Source of the DNA: Fratercula arctica
Taxonomy: Eukaryota; Chordata; Aves; Charadriiformes; Alcidae
Length of the DNA: 64,000 bases
NCBI GenBank assembly: GCA_947846985.1
Contig: CANTUZ010000020.1
Coordinates: 4,747,459 to 4,811,458 of the forward strand
Reading direction: 5' to 3'
The number at the start of each line of letters is the position of its first letter. Position 1 is the stretch's first letter. A program made the translations under genes and the position numbers. Shown one piece after another: positions 35,926 through 47,800 of the stretch. The notes under the pieces are model-generated. The model made no database searches, was not told where the DNA came from, and saw nothing but the letters and a program-made list of their open reading frames with translations.

Positions 35926-38900
35926 AATGCGAATTTCAGGTCCTGAAATTAATCCAACAGGAGTTCAAGGTGCAGGGACCCAAAAAAACAACATGGAGAT
36001 CACCTGGACGGTGAGTTCTTCTTTGATGCTTGACAACCACCCAGCATCTTACCATTAGGGCCACAGATGCTGAGACATAGAGAACTCCGCATCTCTAGCA
36101 CGTGTGATGCACCACACAGAATACCGCAACCTTAATGATGCTAAAGGCAATAAAAAAGCAGGAGATGCATCTACAAGAAAGGCCATTGTTAGTGCCTGGA
36201 AGAAGGTTTGTGATAAAACCAGTAATTTGCACCAACGTAAGCCAAAGAAAAGATGCTGGATCACAGATACAGGTTAGGGAGGATGCTCAGAGTCTGATTC
36301 CTTAAGCAGTATATAGGGCTTACAGACCAGCGCTTGCTTTTCTTCATGGACCAGCAGGTGTCATCCACAAATAAGCCAGCATCTGTGAGGAGGATAGAGA
36401 TTGCAGTGGAGTATGCAGAGATTGCATACGGACTGGAATATACGGATATGGTTCTTGCTCCTGCTTTGGTCTGGAGGGCAAGGACTCTGTATGTCTCTCT
36501 TTGGGAACAAAAGTATTGACCTCCTTTGAGATTCGCTGAAGGAGCACGAAGTAAGAACCAGCTGCTGAACAGAACTTTCTGGAGTTCCATGGCAGAGAAA
36601 TAGAGTTGCTCTTTCTCCTTCTCACTTTCTTTTTCTGTTTTGGTCCATTAAGCCTCTGAATGCAACTCAAGCTTATGGGCCCAACCTCAGGTACATTGTG
36701 AGATGGAGGCGGAGGGAGCCCCGAGGGAGCTGGTACAACGAGACAGTGAAGGCACCAAGGCACGTCGTCTGGAACACACCCATCTACGTTCCCTACGAGA
36801 TCAAAGTGCAGGCAGAGAATGACTTTGGTAGAGCACCGGAGCCTGACACCGTCATCGGCTATTCGGGGGAAGATTGTGAGTATTTTCGCAGCCAGAGATC
36901 GTAAGTTTTTCAGAAGGGCAGAATCCCAGCCAAGGTCAGTGGGTTGGCACCTGTGACTGGGACATATTCGTAGCGCTGCTTGATTTGGCACAAAAATCCA
37001 GTTCCAGGCATTGGAAGAAAGAGGTTTGGCCGTTAGATTACGTTCCGGGCTCTGCTTGCATGACCCAAGGGTCACTTAGACCCTTGCTCTCTATAAGACC
37101 CAGACAACACGGTGGAAGACGGTAAGATTTCATTTAAGATGAGCTCTGGCTTGTATGCCAATAAAGTGCATTAAATTTTTTTGCTCCTGACATCCGTGAA
37201 GCACCGAGTTCATCTCAGAATGGCCAAAAGGGCCTTGGTTGAACTCAACTGGATTCTTGTGCCGCTCTGATATAAGGCCCCAGCGAAACCCCAGCTTGGG
37301 CTCCTGTTTGCAACACACCATTGGCTCAGCTTATCTTTCTTTAAAACAGCCACACGGAATAGCAGCCAGCTCGTTTACCTCCCTTTTCACCTTCTTTCTG
37401 GGCTGCTGGTATCACCTTCTGTGCCTGTAGCATCCAAGACTCTGAACTACGATTATCCTTATTCTGTTAGGATAATGTGGTTTGCTGCCAACAGCTTTTA
37501 AAAAAAAAAAAAAAATATATATTATTTCCTCACATTGCAGCATTGGTGGGGGTCCCTGGCTGTGTGACTTTGGGGTTTGTGAGAAGCGAGGTAGCTAAGC
37601 CAGGTGACCATCCCTGACTCTAGGCTTGAAGTCAAGGGGACACAAACAGGGCACAGCAATTTCAAGAAAAGCTGCAGTCTTGGCGCTGAGATAGCACGTA
37701 TGAGATATCCTCCACCTGGGAATCTTCTCCCGGAGGAGACAGGGCAGCAGGAAGGAAAATGGGCAGAAACGGTGGGAGTTGGGGTAAGAGCGGAGCACTG
37801 GAAGCAAAGCTGGACCTAACTTGTTTCTGGAAACAAGCACCCAGCTGCACCATCATCTCTATATTACCTGTCTGTGCGCTACCAGGGTTGGTTTTTTCCT
37901 AGTTTCAGTTGAAAACTTGTGCAATAATTTTGGGTTTTGGGAGGATGTGAATGAGCCTGCACGTGTGTGCTTTACATGGAGGTAACCCAGGGAGACCAGA
38001 GCTCCCCCATCACACCCCAGACACAAATGTGTTCCTGCCGGTGTCCCGAGGGGTGGGACAAGTTAAAAAATACCCACGAACTAAAACCAAACAAAAAAAA
38101 CTCTACTCCCTGCCCTGTCATGTCTGATTTGCTTCAGAAATAACTGCAGGTTTCTACATATGAGCAGGTGACCTGCAAAGAGGAGGTTAAAAAACCCCAA
38201 CTGGATCAACAACAGGTTCTGGCCAAATTCAGATTAATGGATGTGGAAATAGCGGGTGGTTTTGTAACTCTTGGGTCTAACAGTGGCCAGGGAGGTGCAG
38301 TGGGAGGGGGACGGATTTGGTGGTACCCTGTGGTGACCCAGGTTCCTTCCTTGCTGATGTGTTCCTTGCGGCAGTGTGTAGGAAGCCCTACAATTAACTG
38401 TATCGCAAATATTCTCATGATGGCTGGCTGAGTGAAATATGGGGGGGTTTCCCCTCTTCCTGTGGAAGCACTGCTAAAAAAAAAAACCACTGATCATCAG
38501 CTTTTAAAGTGTGCACACACATCAGGGAGAAAGTGAGGGGGACAGAGGTAAGTGATGCTATTCTGTGTATTCACAGGGTGGTAGGGTCTGCTCACCCCCG
38601 AGGAGGGCAGCCAGGAGGCTGAGAACTGGCCTGTTGCTGCTGGTTTGTCTTATCAGATTTGGAAATCTTCGGCAACTGAATTGAAGGAGGGAGAAAAGGG
38701 ATGGTTACCCCCAGGAAACTGCTGTCGTGGTGCCCGCAGATGGCAGAGCCGGCGCGTGGGGCCACTGCTCGCCCTGCAGTGGGAAACCCATGGCAAGGGC
38801 AAAGGGGGCAGAGGGGTGTCCGTCCGTCTGTCTGACCTCCAGGGTACCGCTGGGTGCCTAACCTACACTCTCCTTTATCCCTGAACGCTCAGATCCCAAG

Positions 38901-41900
38901 GCTGCGCCTACGGATGTTAGGATAAGAGTTTTAAACAGCACTGCCATTGCTCTGACCTGGACCCGAGTGCACCTGGACACCATCCAGGGACAGCTCAAGG
39001 AGTACAGAGTGAGCACACCCAAATCCCATCGGCACTGACCAGTAACACAGCTAACCCGCTCGCGAGGCGAGGTGGCCCCGGCGATGGAGCCGCCTGCCAT
39101 GGGGATGACAGAAAACTCTCCTCCGGCCATCAGGACCCTTTGCCCGTGGCCGGGTGCAGAACAGAGGGGCTGAGCACCAGGAATGATGTGCCTTGGTTTG
39201 CCCTTTGTGGCACCTGGAGGGGGCTGGGGACATCTCCCATTGCTCCCCCCACAAGGGCTCGGGGCTGGGCCGGCCCTTCCCAGTGCCTGCCCGCAGGATC
39301 GGGGGTGCTCAGACAAAGCAAGTGGGGCTGCCCTTGAGCACCCAGAGGGGGAGTCGGGGGGGGTCCTGCCCACGCAGTGAGGTGTCTCCTGCCTCTAGAG
39401 TTGCCCAGAATCACGGGGTGGCTGGCTCTTGGGGGGGGGGGAATGACCTCAGATAAGTACACACAGGCTAGTTTTTGTGTCATCCCCAAAGTACCTGCAT
39501 CATCCTTTAATGAACGCCAACCCCCGCAAAGCCTAAACCCAGCAGTTTGTACTAACTGGCGACTAAAGACGGCATGGATCATGTTTGTTCATGTCCCGCT
39601 AAGGTAAAATACCCATGTTTATGTACAAAGGTTCAAAACAAGCAAAAGTCTGGACAGAGCCCCTTCTAGCAGAGTTTACGACGTTACCAAAAGCACGTGT
39701 CCCACAAACAGTTATAGCATTTAAAATCCAATAATCCGCTGGGCATAAAGAAAGCTCCCTGGGTACTCCTTTTTTTTTTTTTTTTCTTGCCTCTGCTCTG
39801 TCATTCTGGTCTATTTTCTGAATGAATCTTATTTCTGCATGAAATAAGATTTACAGTCAGGGCTTCGAACGGGAGATTTTCCAAGTCCAGACTTTCCTTT
39901 GTGCCTGGAGGCATCCCACCTTTCCTTGTACACCGTCGATGGTACTAACCCGGGTAGAACGGGAGAGTCACTCGATGCCTCTCGCTCGGTAGCCAGAAAT
40001 GGCTCTTTGTAGCCTGAGCTTACCTGGTTTTGCTCCGGGACCTTCGATAAGCACGTAACCCCATGCTCATCCTCTTCCTCGGGTAACACCACTGACCTGC
40101 CTCACCGGGGGGGGGGACTTGGAGCTTCATTAATTGCTCTAAAAGGCTTCTGCAGCCCAGAGCTGCACTTTGGAAAGGCGAAGTTTTGCTCTGCTTTGTT
40201 AATGAAAAAAAAAAAAAACAAACAAACAAAAATAAAAACAAAACCACAATTGCACTTAAATGGGAAAAGCTTCACTTGCCATGCATGTTTCTTGAAGGCC
40301 TATTTCTGGAGAGACAGTAGTTTGCTGAAGAACCTGTGGGTCTCCAAAAAACGGCAGTATGTGAGTTTTCCTGGAGACCGAAACCGGGGCATAGTGTCCC
40401 GGCTGTTTCCTTACAGCAACTACAAGCTTGAGATGGTTGTAACCAACGGGCGAGGAGATGGGCCGCGCAGTGAAGTTAAGGAGTTCCCCACACCCGAAGG
40501 AGGTATGTTCTGGGGGCAGGGGGGGGGGGGGGGGGGGGGGGGGGGGGAGGGTTGCAGGTACCATCCCTCGGACACGTGCTGGGAGAGGTTTGGGTGGTTC
40601 GGCTCTGGACCGGGAGCCGCGATGCTGCTGGGGAGATGCTCTAGGGACCATTTTTAGCTGAGCCCGGGCGGCATCTTCTGGGCAGCGTCACTGTCACACG
40701 GCGCTGCCTTCGTCACCGCCGGGCAGGTGACATCTCTGCAGCCACTCCCGGCGCTGTCTCACCAAGCTAAACTCCCCTTCAGGTGCTCTGAACACATCGG
40801 GGAGTCTCTCTCAGGCTGAACAAGGGAAACGTTTGCGAAGCCTCTTCAGAGGCCCAGCGCCGTGCCCTTCACTTGCTGCCTGACCGGCAAATGTCACCGC
40901 GCCTCCCCGAGCGGCGGGTCGCTCAAACGGGAGGGAATATAGTCATCGTGCTCCGTAAAAGGCAGTAAAATCTCTGTAAGACCTAAGTACTTCTGTTCTG
41001 AAATCATGTCACTAATGCCCCCGCCAGGCTTTTAAGGCAAGAGCACCTCATTCTTCTGTTTAAAGAGCTCGTGTCGAGGATGAACTTGAGATTTTAATTC
41101 TCTTGCTGTCACAGGAGCTATTTATAGACACGCCAATAACTTTTTGTTGGAGCTGCACTTTCAGTGCCTGGCAATGAACCTTCCCAGAGCACAGATGGTT
41201 TTGGCACAGTATGTTACAAAAAATGCGAGAGGAGAAAAGAGTAGGGACTGGGGAAAAAAAAATCCTGTCTCAACTAACAGAAAATGCTACGGGGTCTCCC
41301 TCTTCCTCTTCAGCCTCTTCCTGCTGCACTAGAGCAGCATCCCCCAGGCCTGTCTCCTTCTTCCTTAACATCTTCTGGGAATGCTGTCACCGTTTTTCTA
41401 AGGATTTTGTTTAAAAAAAGAAAGGACTCTGTTCCAGTAGGGCAGTTTTACAGTCAGGTGCGTTTTGATTGCGCTGCTTATCTGTGTGCCAGCGGCGTGG
41501 AGCATTTGGGGCAGATATAATGCATTTGGGGTAGGTACATGCATTTGGGGCAGATATAATGCATTTGGGGTAGGTACATGCATTTGGGGCAGATATAATG
41601 CATTTGGGGCAGATAATGTATTTGGGGCAGATAATGCATTTGGGATAGGTACATGCATTTGGGGCAGATACATGTATTTGGGGCAGATGCACGTATTTGG
41701 GGCAGATACATGTATTTGGGGCAGATAATGCATTTGGGACAGATATAATGCATTTGGGGCAGATAATGCATTTGGGGCAGATAATGCATTTGGGGTAGAT
41801 AATGTGTTTGGGGCAGATATAATGCATTTGGGGCAGATATAATGTGTTTGGGGCAGATATAATGCATTTGGGGCAGATATAATGCATTTGGGGCAGATAT

Positions 41901-44190
41901 AATGTATTTGGGGCAGGTACATGCGTTTGGGGCAGATAATGCATTTGGGGCAGGTACATGTATTTGGGGCAGATAATGCATTTGGGGCAGATAATGTGTT
42001 TGGGGCAGGTACACGCATATGTGGGTGACATTGATTGAAACGATTATAGCAGGTTATACTCTTGTCACAAGTAAGCTGCTGATTTGGTTTTGGTTTTTTT
42101 TCTTCCTTCTATTGACCATATATCGATGTTCAGGAGATTGAATGGTGTTCTGCAAAACTTCTGTTTAAAAAAAACCGCTTCTGTTTAAAAAAAAAAAAAA
42201 AAGAAAAAAATCACCGATCTCTCAGATCGGAGAGCCAAGTTCTTTCCCCAGTCAAGACGCTGCAATTATGAGTAAACCAGGAGAGCAATTTAATTCAAGG
42301 ATGTGTAACGCTTTCCTTCCTTACTAGCTTTGACTAAGCATCCATAAAAGCAGCCATTGCTCAGGGTAAGGACCACGGTACAGGTGCAGCGCCTCCCTGT
42401 TACAGGGCTCTAGACATGAATAACACAGAGATGCTTTGCAAGAAGAGAAGCTGCTGTACTATTTTTCACTGCTGCAATGGATAAATAGATGAGGTGGAAA
42501 TGATGGGCTGGGTGGGGGGGCTGTAAACAAGACCAGTAAAGTAAAAAAAAAAGAAATCTGTATAAAAAGATATATATAAATATATATATACACAAGTATA
42601 TATAAATATATATACACACACAAAGATATATACAAATATATATACAAACATATATAAATATATATATGAAAATATGTAAAAAAATTATATATACATGCAA
42701 ATATATATAAATATATGGATAAAACCCCTAGAGCAGTGGGACATGAACGCTGTCACAGCTCTGCTTGATGGCTGTGGCATCTCTGGCGGTGCCTCCCCGA
42801 GCTGAGCGCCGGAGGCAGCGGTACGGGGGGGGCGCTGGGGCTGCATGCCGAGCTGCTGGGCTTGCTGCCCCCTGCACACCCGCTGCTGCGAGCCCCGGGC
42901 TGGCGCATGGTTTCGGGCACAGATTCTTGCTCAAGCGGTTTCTGCCTTTTAGTGTGCGCGTGTGCGTTCTCTCTGCGCGTGTCTTTGTGAGTGTCTCGAG
43001 TGTAGCAGTCAGCCTGCGATGTACACGGTAGTGTAAGGTATGTTATCTTGTATGTTTTGTTTTTTTTTTTCTTCTTTCCCCCTCCTTCCCGGTCCCGTCC
43101 TCCTCCCAAGTGCCCAGCTCCCCCAGGTATTTAAGAATCCGACAGCCAAATCTGGAAAGCATCAATCTGGAGTGGGATCACCCAGAGCATCCCAACGGAG
43201 TCCTCACAGGATACAACCTTAGATATCAAGCCTGTACGTTCCACATGTTATCTTCTTAGTGATAATCGTTAAGTCCTTAACTATTTTCCTTGCTGCTCAT
43301 TGCCCCCTCACCTCGCCCAGAAAGCTCTCCCTGCAGACTTGCAGCCGGAGACGGGAGGTGCTGGCGATGGAGAGGGGTCCTGGCACAGCGCCGGGCGGTC
43401 GCAGTCAACCAGGGAGGGTGGCGGGTGCTCAGCCCTTCTCCAGACTTGACCACCGAAGGGAAATAAGCTTGATTTCTGATTTAGAAAGACCTTTAAGCGC
43501 AGCCTGAGTAGTTTACGTGCTCACTCAAACACAAGCCCCTCTGGCTACACAAAGAGGTGCTGCCCGAGCGCAGCACGCTCCGCAGAGCCCAGCGCGATGC
43601 CCGGGGCAGCACAGCCTGCCACTTGTGCTGTGCCCTTCCTTGGCCACCTACACAACCCCGAATGTCCCCGCTAGCACGTCCCCCAGCCACTAAGTCACCA
43701 GCTGCCCTAGATTTAGTGTATTTAACAGCTCTGAGCGCACGTGGCCCCAAGTCGGCCCTGGGGGCGAGGGGACGAGGGAGATGGCACAGCGTATTTCTGC
43801 GACAAGGCTGAAGCCACCATGACCTGCCTTTCCTCCCCAGTTAACGGAACCAAAACGGGCCGAACCCTGGTAGAGAACTTCTCTCCCAATCAGACAAGGT
43901 TCACCCTGCAGCGGACAGACCCCATCTCGCGCTATCGCTTCTTCCTGCGCGCACGGACCCAGGTGGGAGAAGGAGAAGCCATAGTGGAGGAGTCGCCAGC
44001 GTTGCTGAACGAAGGTAGGTGCAGCAGCAAGAGCTCCTGGCTTTGCTGCGGGGGGAGGGGGGGGGGTGGGGGGGTGATGGTACACGTCAGCCGAAAACTA
44101 CAGGTCAGAGAATCACAGGTGGTCCACAGAACAACCAGTACAAGGTGGTAACTGGTGCACAGCTACTATTTACGGCAAAGATAGATAGAG

Positions 44191-44238
<48 letters not shown>

Positions 44239-44755
44239 GATAGATAGATATAGATAGATATAGATAGATAGATAGATGATAGATAGATAGATGATAGATA
44301 GATAGATATAGATGTATAGATAGATAGATGATAGATATAGATAGATAGATGATAGATATAGATAGATAGATATAGATAGATAGATATAGATAGATAGATA
44401 GATGATAGATAGATAGATGATAGATAGATGTATAGATAGATAGATATAGATGTATAGATAGATAGATTATAGATATAGATAGATAGATAGATGATAGATA
44501 GATAGATGTATAGATAGATAGATATAGATGTATAGATAGATAGATGATAAAGATATAGATATATAGATAGATGATAGATAGATAGATGTAGATAGATATA
44601 GATAGATAGATGTAGACAGATATAGATAGATAGATATAGATAGATAGATAGATAGATAGATAGATGTAGACAGATATAGATAGATATAGATAGATAGATG
44701 GATAGATAGATGTAGACAGATATAGATAGATAGATAGATAGATAGATGTAGACAG

Positions 44756-44815
<60 letters not shown>

Positions 44816-47800
44816 GGATGACCAGGACGAATACTGCAGCAGAAATGCTGGTGACTGGGGACTGTCCTGTGCTCCAGGGACCATCTCACTGACCCCCAGG
44901 CAATTAGCGTTCCTCACCTGCCCTGGATTAGGAGGGCATCGTGCTCTCCTTTTGCAAAAGGTGAAGCTCTAATCTGCCCCTCTGCCCTCTAATCTGCCTA
45001 AATAAGGGGCAGATGAGGGTGATTTTTACACGCCTCAAAGAGGTGCAGCAGCTGCATCCTCGGGGCAGTGCACCCCAGCAGGGGCTACGGTGCCGCTTCC
45101 CTGTCACCCCATAACCAGCGTCTGACCCGACCCTCCAAAGCGGAGCCCCAACTCCCAGATTCCATAATAAGATAAAACACCCATTGTGGGACATTCATCA
45201 AACTAAGTGAAAGTTCAGGAGCCCTGAGGGAACTCATGGAGACAAAAGCTGTCTCTTTCCTTTCTTTAGCGTTTGCTAAAAGAGCTATGATTTGGTTAGC
45301 GCTCTGATTTAATGGGGTTTTTGTCTCCTTTCCTCCGTCTCCCCCTCCCCAACTAATGGCTCTGAGTAGGAAAAGCAATTCCTACCGATGACCCAGTGGA
45401 AATGAAATGCTTCCCGACACCTCTTAGGTGGGCTCCAGCATTGCTAATTGACATGCCAGGATGGGAGATGGGGCTGTGTTTGCAATGGGGGAAAAAAAAA
45501 ATAATCAGCTAAATTACACCCTGGCAAACCTGGGAGGGGGCACGTCATTGCTTCAAAAAGGAGCTTTGCTGAACAAACTGCTCGAGCACAGGGATCGGCT
45601 TGAAGTTGTCGGTGCTGATATCAATAGTTCTAGTTGTTTCATATGCGTTTGTTTTACCGGGTTTGTGTCTATACGCTGGTTAACCGGCACTGTTAGGGGA
45701 GCACGGCTAAATAACAGCCGTAACCAACCGCTGCTGTGTATTGCTTAACTGGATTGTATCAGGAAATAGCGGGTACGGCGTACGCCAGCCTGACAAGGTA
45801 AGGGTCCCTGGCCACAGGGTCGGGGACACGGACGGGTGGTGGCACCCAGGGACCAGCTGCTGCCACTCAGCAAAAGGACAAAGCACTGGCCGTTAAGCAG
45901 CGAGAAAAATTAGAGAGTCAAATCCCAGTTTGAAGTTAGAGAAATATGGCAAAGTTTGACCTCAAAACATGAGAGCCAGAGGTACAACACGACAGAGGCG
46001 AGTTCTGCTGATGACAGGCGTGTAAGTACCATTAGCAGCTCTACATGTCCACTCTGGTGTGAAGGTACCACGCGAAAGACGAGTTTGGAATTAAAAAAAA
46101 AAAAAAAAGCAGCAGAAGAAAATTAAACCCATTAATGCATTCAGAGGTTGTTTTCTGCTTGCCAGACTCATTCACCTGAGAAGCCTAAATAAAATACTTC
46201 TCTGCTGTTCTGCACCTCGGGCTCCAACCCACACAAGGCAGGACGAGCTCTGACGTTAGCATTACATTAGAAAAAAACTAAGGCGGAATTCAGAGTGTCG
46301 AAACCGGTCCTTGCTGGGATGAGATAGAAGCACCTGCTTAAGCACTTTGCTTAATCGCCACCACTGGCATCTCAGCTGCGGAGCTGGGGTGTGTTTAACC
46401 GATAATCTCCATCTCCAAGGGATGTCCCTGCTCTCTCTGCCCCGCGCGAGCGGCTGGGATGCACGGGAAGGTGACGGGTTGCAGCTAAAGCACTGACCCC
46501 CCTCTCTCTCAGTGTCTCTGGTGACTGTGTGCAAGTGGTCCCGTGTCTCTTGTTGGTGTGTTCTGGTTGTTTTATATATTCCTCTGTTTTCTCTTCCCTT
46601 CTCTTCTATGCTCTCTCCGTATTCCCCTCTCTATCCTTGGCGCTGCCCTCTGAAGCCACGCCAACCCCAGGTACCGTACCAGCCGGAGGAGGTAACAGGC
46701 ATGGGGCAAGGCTCACTCTGCTTTCGGGTGTGCTGGCAATTAAGCATGCACTCCATTAACCCTTTCAATGGGAAGGTGAAGCGTCAGGAGTCTAAATTGG
46801 CCATACGAAACGACGGCGGCAGGTAAAATGAAGCCCCGCAGGCAGCAGGGATTAGGGCAGGCTCCATGGTGGGGGGGGGTCTGCAAAGATGAAAATATCT
46901 CTGAGTGGGGCTTAAGAGCCTCCCAGATGCCTAATGACAGCCAAACCCCCGGAACGCCGCAGCTGCCACAGGCTGTACAAGCTAAAATGAGAGTTAAGCG
47001 TCCCTATTGAAGAGGGTTTTTTTTTTTAATGCCGGGTCTGCACAAAGCCCCTCTCCCTTTTGAAACCTCAGCACCCAGGTGCCCATTGAAAGGGTTAAGG
47101 ACAGTGTTTGTGCCACCGCTGTGCATGTCTGCATGCGAGGCTACTGCTGGCTTTGCCCTCCGTTGCGAATTTCTACAGCAGTGTCGAAGCAGAGAGAAAA
47201 CGTTTAACCTGGGGGAGGGAGTGGGGGGGGGGTGGAAGGATGCAGCATCTCTACCTGCTTCCAAGGAAACCCAAATCCGCAGTTACCCAGCGCCAACCCG
47301 GCAAAGCCCAAAGCACAAGCACAACTTCTGGTTGCCCAAAGAAGGACACCCGCCTCTTACGAAAGCTGCAGATGTGGCTTTTCCCTCCGCCCGCGCCCCC
47401 CCCCCTTTGAGCTGATATTTCAGGAGTGGGGCCAGCCCCGTGGCCGAGCTCAGAAGGGGGCCAGCGGCAGTGCCGGGGAGGGGGGGGGCGCAGCCAGCCC
47501 AAACCCACCCCTGAACGCTGCAGAAAAGCTTTTTGGGTCTGGAGCAACGGCACTCGTTTGCCCTGCACCGAGGGCTCTGTAAGAGGTCGTGCTTTGCCTT
47601 CGCTGGACACGGCCCCGGGGCTGCTGGGGCTCCCCAGGGAGGAACAGCTTCCCAGGGAAGGCTCTTCCCAAGGGATACAGGGGCAGGACCTGCTCTCTGC
47701 ACCTGTAGGTTTTGCTTTCCTACCTCATAGATGTTTCTCCTCCTTTTATTTCGTTGCAATGATGTCTCTCTCTACCCCCTATTATTTTGCAGTTTGTTTT

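Larger units (their letters stand above)
39009..40297 (+). other. NFASC: Intron 20 (inside the FN3 cassette)
   Basis: 1.3 kb. Contains two ACTAAC motifs (39551 and 39944) and two TGCATG motifs (39836 and 40282). No gene recognised. Confidence 0.85.
40503..43110 (+). other. NFASC: Intron 21
   Basis: 2.6 kb and repeat-rich: a 29-nt G run (40519-40547), a minisatellite (41502-42020), an A run near 42188 and a TA-rich tract (42565-42720). No gene. Confidence 0.9.

Noticed and set aside
41398..42031. Three overlapping minus-strand frames of about 180-206 codons with Cys-Pro-Lys-Cys-Ile-like repeats
   Set aside because: They translate the minisatellite. The unit lacks stops in several frames at once, which marks repeat DNA and not selection for a protein.
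44105..44917. Minus-strand 270-codon frame of Ile-Tyr-Leu-Ser repeats
   Set aside because: Translation of the GATA microsatellite only.
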